Assembly: GCA_963753075.1 (NCBI GenBank)
Contig: CAVWAR010000002.1
Coordinates: 434,001 to 498,000, forward strand
DNA from: Prado023 sp963753075
Lineage (GTDB): Bacteria; Actinomycetota; Actinomycetes; S36-B12; CAIYMF01
Reading direction: 5' to 3'
DNA: 64,000 bases
Of this stretch, positions 62,636 to 64,000 are shown one piece after another (the stretch's first letter is position 1; every line of letters begins with the position of its first letter). The translations under genes were made by a program, and so were the position numbers. The notes under the pieces are model-generated. The model had not been told where the DNA came from, ran no database searches, and saw only the letters and a program-made list of their open reading frames with translations.

Positions 62636-62997
62636 TCTCCGTGGCCGAGCTCGTGCGCCGAACGGGAGCCCTGATCGGCCTGCTGGCGTGGACGGCGCAG
62701 GCGATTGTGGTCGCCTCGGCTCAGGTGGCCCGCGACATCGTCGCGCCGTCCCCCCGGCTGACCCCGGGGATCGTGATCCTGCCCCTGCGCTGCCGCACGC
62801 CCATGCAGGTGGCCACCCTGTCGGCCCTGATCACCCTGACACCCGGAACGCTGACCGTCACCGTGGATCCCGACCTGGCTGAGCTGTGGGTGCACAGCAT
62901 GTATGCCGGCGAGCCGGAGCAGTTGCGCGCCGGGCTTGCAGCCGTGGAGGATCGCGTGCTCGGCGCCTTGGGCAGCCCCGGATCGGCGGGTCGCTGA
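62632..62997 (+). CDS. mnhE: Mrp antiporter subunit E, shortened
   Basis: The 121-residue subunit has the core TPGIVILPLRCRTPMQVATLSALITLTPGTLTV. The family is usually about 160 residues; the first one or two transmembrane helices are missing, leaving one (LIGLLAWTAQAIVVASAQVA). mnhF starts in the TGATG overlap. The gene is otherwise intact. Confidence 0.85.
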   Translation: MISVAELVRRTGALIGLLAWTAQAIVVASAQVARDIVAPSPRLTPGIVILPLRCRTPMQVATLSALITLTPGTLTVTVDPDLAELWVHSMYAGEPEQLRAGLAAVEDRVLGALGSPGSAGR

Positions 62998-63254
62998 TGC
63001 TCATCGTCGCCCTGGCGTTGATAGCCCTCGGAGTCCTGGCCGCGGTTGCGCGCACCGCACGGGGACCCAGCGGCGCCGACCGCGCGGTGGCCTCGGAACT
63101 GGTGTTCGTCGCCACGGTGGCGGCGATCGCGATCCTGTCGGTGGTGCTGGACTCCCCGTTGCTGCTGGACGTCGCCCTGGTCATGGTGCTGATCGGCTTC
63201 CTGGCCACGATCGGCTTCGCGCGCCTGGTGGACCGATCGGAGGACGACCAGTGA
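62997..63254 (+). CDS. mnhF: Mrp antiporter subunit F
   Basis: The 85-residue three-helix protein has ARGPSGADRAVASELVFV and LLDVALVMVLIGFLATIGFAR, as expected for MnhF. Overlaps E by one base and G by four. Confidence 0.93.
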   Translation: MLIVALALIALGVLAAVARTARGPSGADRAVASELVFVATVAAIAILSVVLDSPLLLDVALVMVLIGFLATIGFARLVDRSEDDQ

Positions 63255-63616
63255 GCGGCTGGTCGGCGCTCGGCGCTGCCGCGATCCTGGTCGGCGCGGG
63301 ACTGGTTGCGCTTGCCGGTCTCGGCCTGCTCCGGCTGCCGGACCCGTTGACCCGTGCCACTGCCGTGTCGAAGGCGGCCTCCCTGGGGGTCGTGCTGGTC
63401 CTGCTGGGCACCCTGGCGATGGCGCCCAGCCCGCGCAATGCCGTTCTCGTGGCCCTGGTGCTGTTGGCCCACCTGGTGACCGTCCCCCTGTCCGGGATGG
63501 CGCTGGGCCGGGCCGCCTACCGCTCCGGCACCGCCCGGCCCCCGATCACGGTCATCGACGAGCCGCGAAGCCGTTTCGAGCGTTCCCGAGGCGCCGGCCC
63601 CGACCGCGGTCGCTGA
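63251..63616 (+). CDS. mnhG: Mrp antiporter subunit G
   Basis: The 121-residue protein has the MnhG core GLLRLPDPLTRATAVSKAASLGVVL and HLVTVPLSGMALGRAAYRSG. It starts with GTG overlapping mnhF. A basic tail (RSRFERSRGAGPDRGR) ends it. It closes the antiporter operon. Confidence 0.92.
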   Translation: MSGWSALGAAAILVGAGLVALAGLGLLRLPDPLTRATAVSKAASLGVVLVLLGTLAMAPSPRNAVLVALVLLAHLVTVPLSGMALGRAAYRSGTARPPITVIDEPRSRFERSRGAGPDRGR

Positions 63617-63730
63617 GCACGTCGGGGTGGCGGGCAGTCGTGCGCCGCCGCGGCGCCCGGTATCCGCCGGACCGTCGCGGCGGCAGCTGCCGATAGCCTT
63701 GCGCTCCCGACGACACCGAGGAGGCCCACG

Positions 63731-64000
63731 TTGAGCAACGAGGCACTCGAGAACCTTCTTCACGAGGACCGCACCTTCCCGCCGGATCCAGCCTTCGCCG
63801 CTGTGGCCAACGCGGCCCCGACGCTCTACGAACAGGCGGCGGCCGACCGGATCGGATTCTGGGAGGAGCAGGCGCACCGGCTGGACTGGGCACAGCCCTG
63901 GCACACGGCCCTGGACTGGTCAGCAGCGCCGTTCGCCAAGTGGTTCGTGGGCGGTCGGCTGAACATCGCGGAGAACTGCGTCGACCGGCACGTGGCTGCG
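63731..64000 (+). CDS. acsA: Acetyl-CoA synthetase, N-terminal part (cut by window edge)
   Basis: The frame opens with TTG at 63731, chosen because GAGGAGG lies just upstream. The visible 90 residues carry the AcsA N-terminal domain (AAADRIGFWEEQAHRLDWAQPW, FAKWFVGGRLNIAENCVDRHV). The enzyme makes acetyl-CoA from acetate, ATP and CoA. Its location after nhaA and the holin-like gene matches other actinobacteria. Confidence 0.93.
   Translation, partial: MSNEALENLLHEDRTFPPDPAFAAVANAAPTLYEQAAADRIGFWEEQAHRLDWAQPWHTALDWSAAPFAKWFVGGRLNIAENCVDRHVAA

Overview
The window is high-GC DNA carrying the replication-origin region of an actinobacterium (class Actinomycetes), plus blocks whose gene order matches conserved neighbourhoods of Mycobacterium and Streptomyces. 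No rRNA, CRISPR array, insertion sequence or prophage is visible. I cannot place the family or genus.

Layout. (1) 1-9940: end of murJ, a separate membrane pseudokinase, trxB-trxA-cwlM, a secreted phospholipase D-like protein, an aminotransferase and a D-Ala-D-Ala ligase. (2) 10123-15184, all on the minus strand: rpmH-rnpA-yidD-yidC-jag-rsmG-parB and then a helix-turn-helix/coiled-coil protein. parA, normally between rsmG and parB, is absent, and ParB also lacks its usual ParA-activating N-terminal motif. (3) 15517-26055: dnaA, oriC, dnaN, recF, dciA-like, gyrB, gyrA and a DUF3566 protein. GyrA has an unusual quinolone-region sequence. (4) 26119-35656: tRNA-Ile, tRNA-Ala followed by a tandem duplication of its 3' end, ppiA, a rhomboid protease with an apparent frameshift, crgA, a class E sortase operon, pabA/trpG, then amino-acid, nucleotide and RNA-modification genes and tRNA-Ser. 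The pknA/pknB/pbpA/ftsW cluster often found after crgA is not here. (5) 35860-42594: ferritin, dnaX-recR-DUF5063, lysC-asd and tRNA-Pro. (6) 42705-56282: the block known from M. tuberculosis as Rv3683 down to Rv3669: phosphoesterase, PBP1, two ArsA-like ATPases, MBL hydrolase, Nudix, RidA, DUF4177, Crp, Nth, CoA-Nudix, MarP-like protease, alpha/beta hydrolase and holin-like protein. whiB4 and the TlpA-like gene are missing. An RsiG-like c-di-GMP anti-sigma gene lies divergent to nth. (7) 56366-64000: nhaA divergent from an mnhAB-C-D-E-F-G (Mrp) antiporter operon, then the start of acsA.

How the genes work together. The centre is the replication-initiation hub (DnaA, oriC, sliding clamp, RecF, helicase-loader-like protein, gyrase) beside membrane-protein insertion, RNase P and chromosome-organisation genes. 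Flanking genes serve envelope synthesis (MurJ, CwlM, Ddl, PBP1, CrgA, sortase), redox balance (Trx system), the aspartate pathway (LysC, Asd), stress signalling (Crp, RsiG-like, MarP) and sodium/pH homeostasis (NhaA, Mrp).

Many genes here have a TAnnnT-type -10 box ending only 6-7 bases before the start codon, suggesting frequent leaderless transcription. Points most worth follow-up are the ParA-less parB locus with its HTH/coiled-coil neighbour, the two-motif RsiG-like protein, the Leu-Ala quinolone-pocket sequence of GyrA, the tRNA-Ala-derived tandem repeat, the rhomboid frameshift and the shortened MnhE with its coupled mini-ORF.
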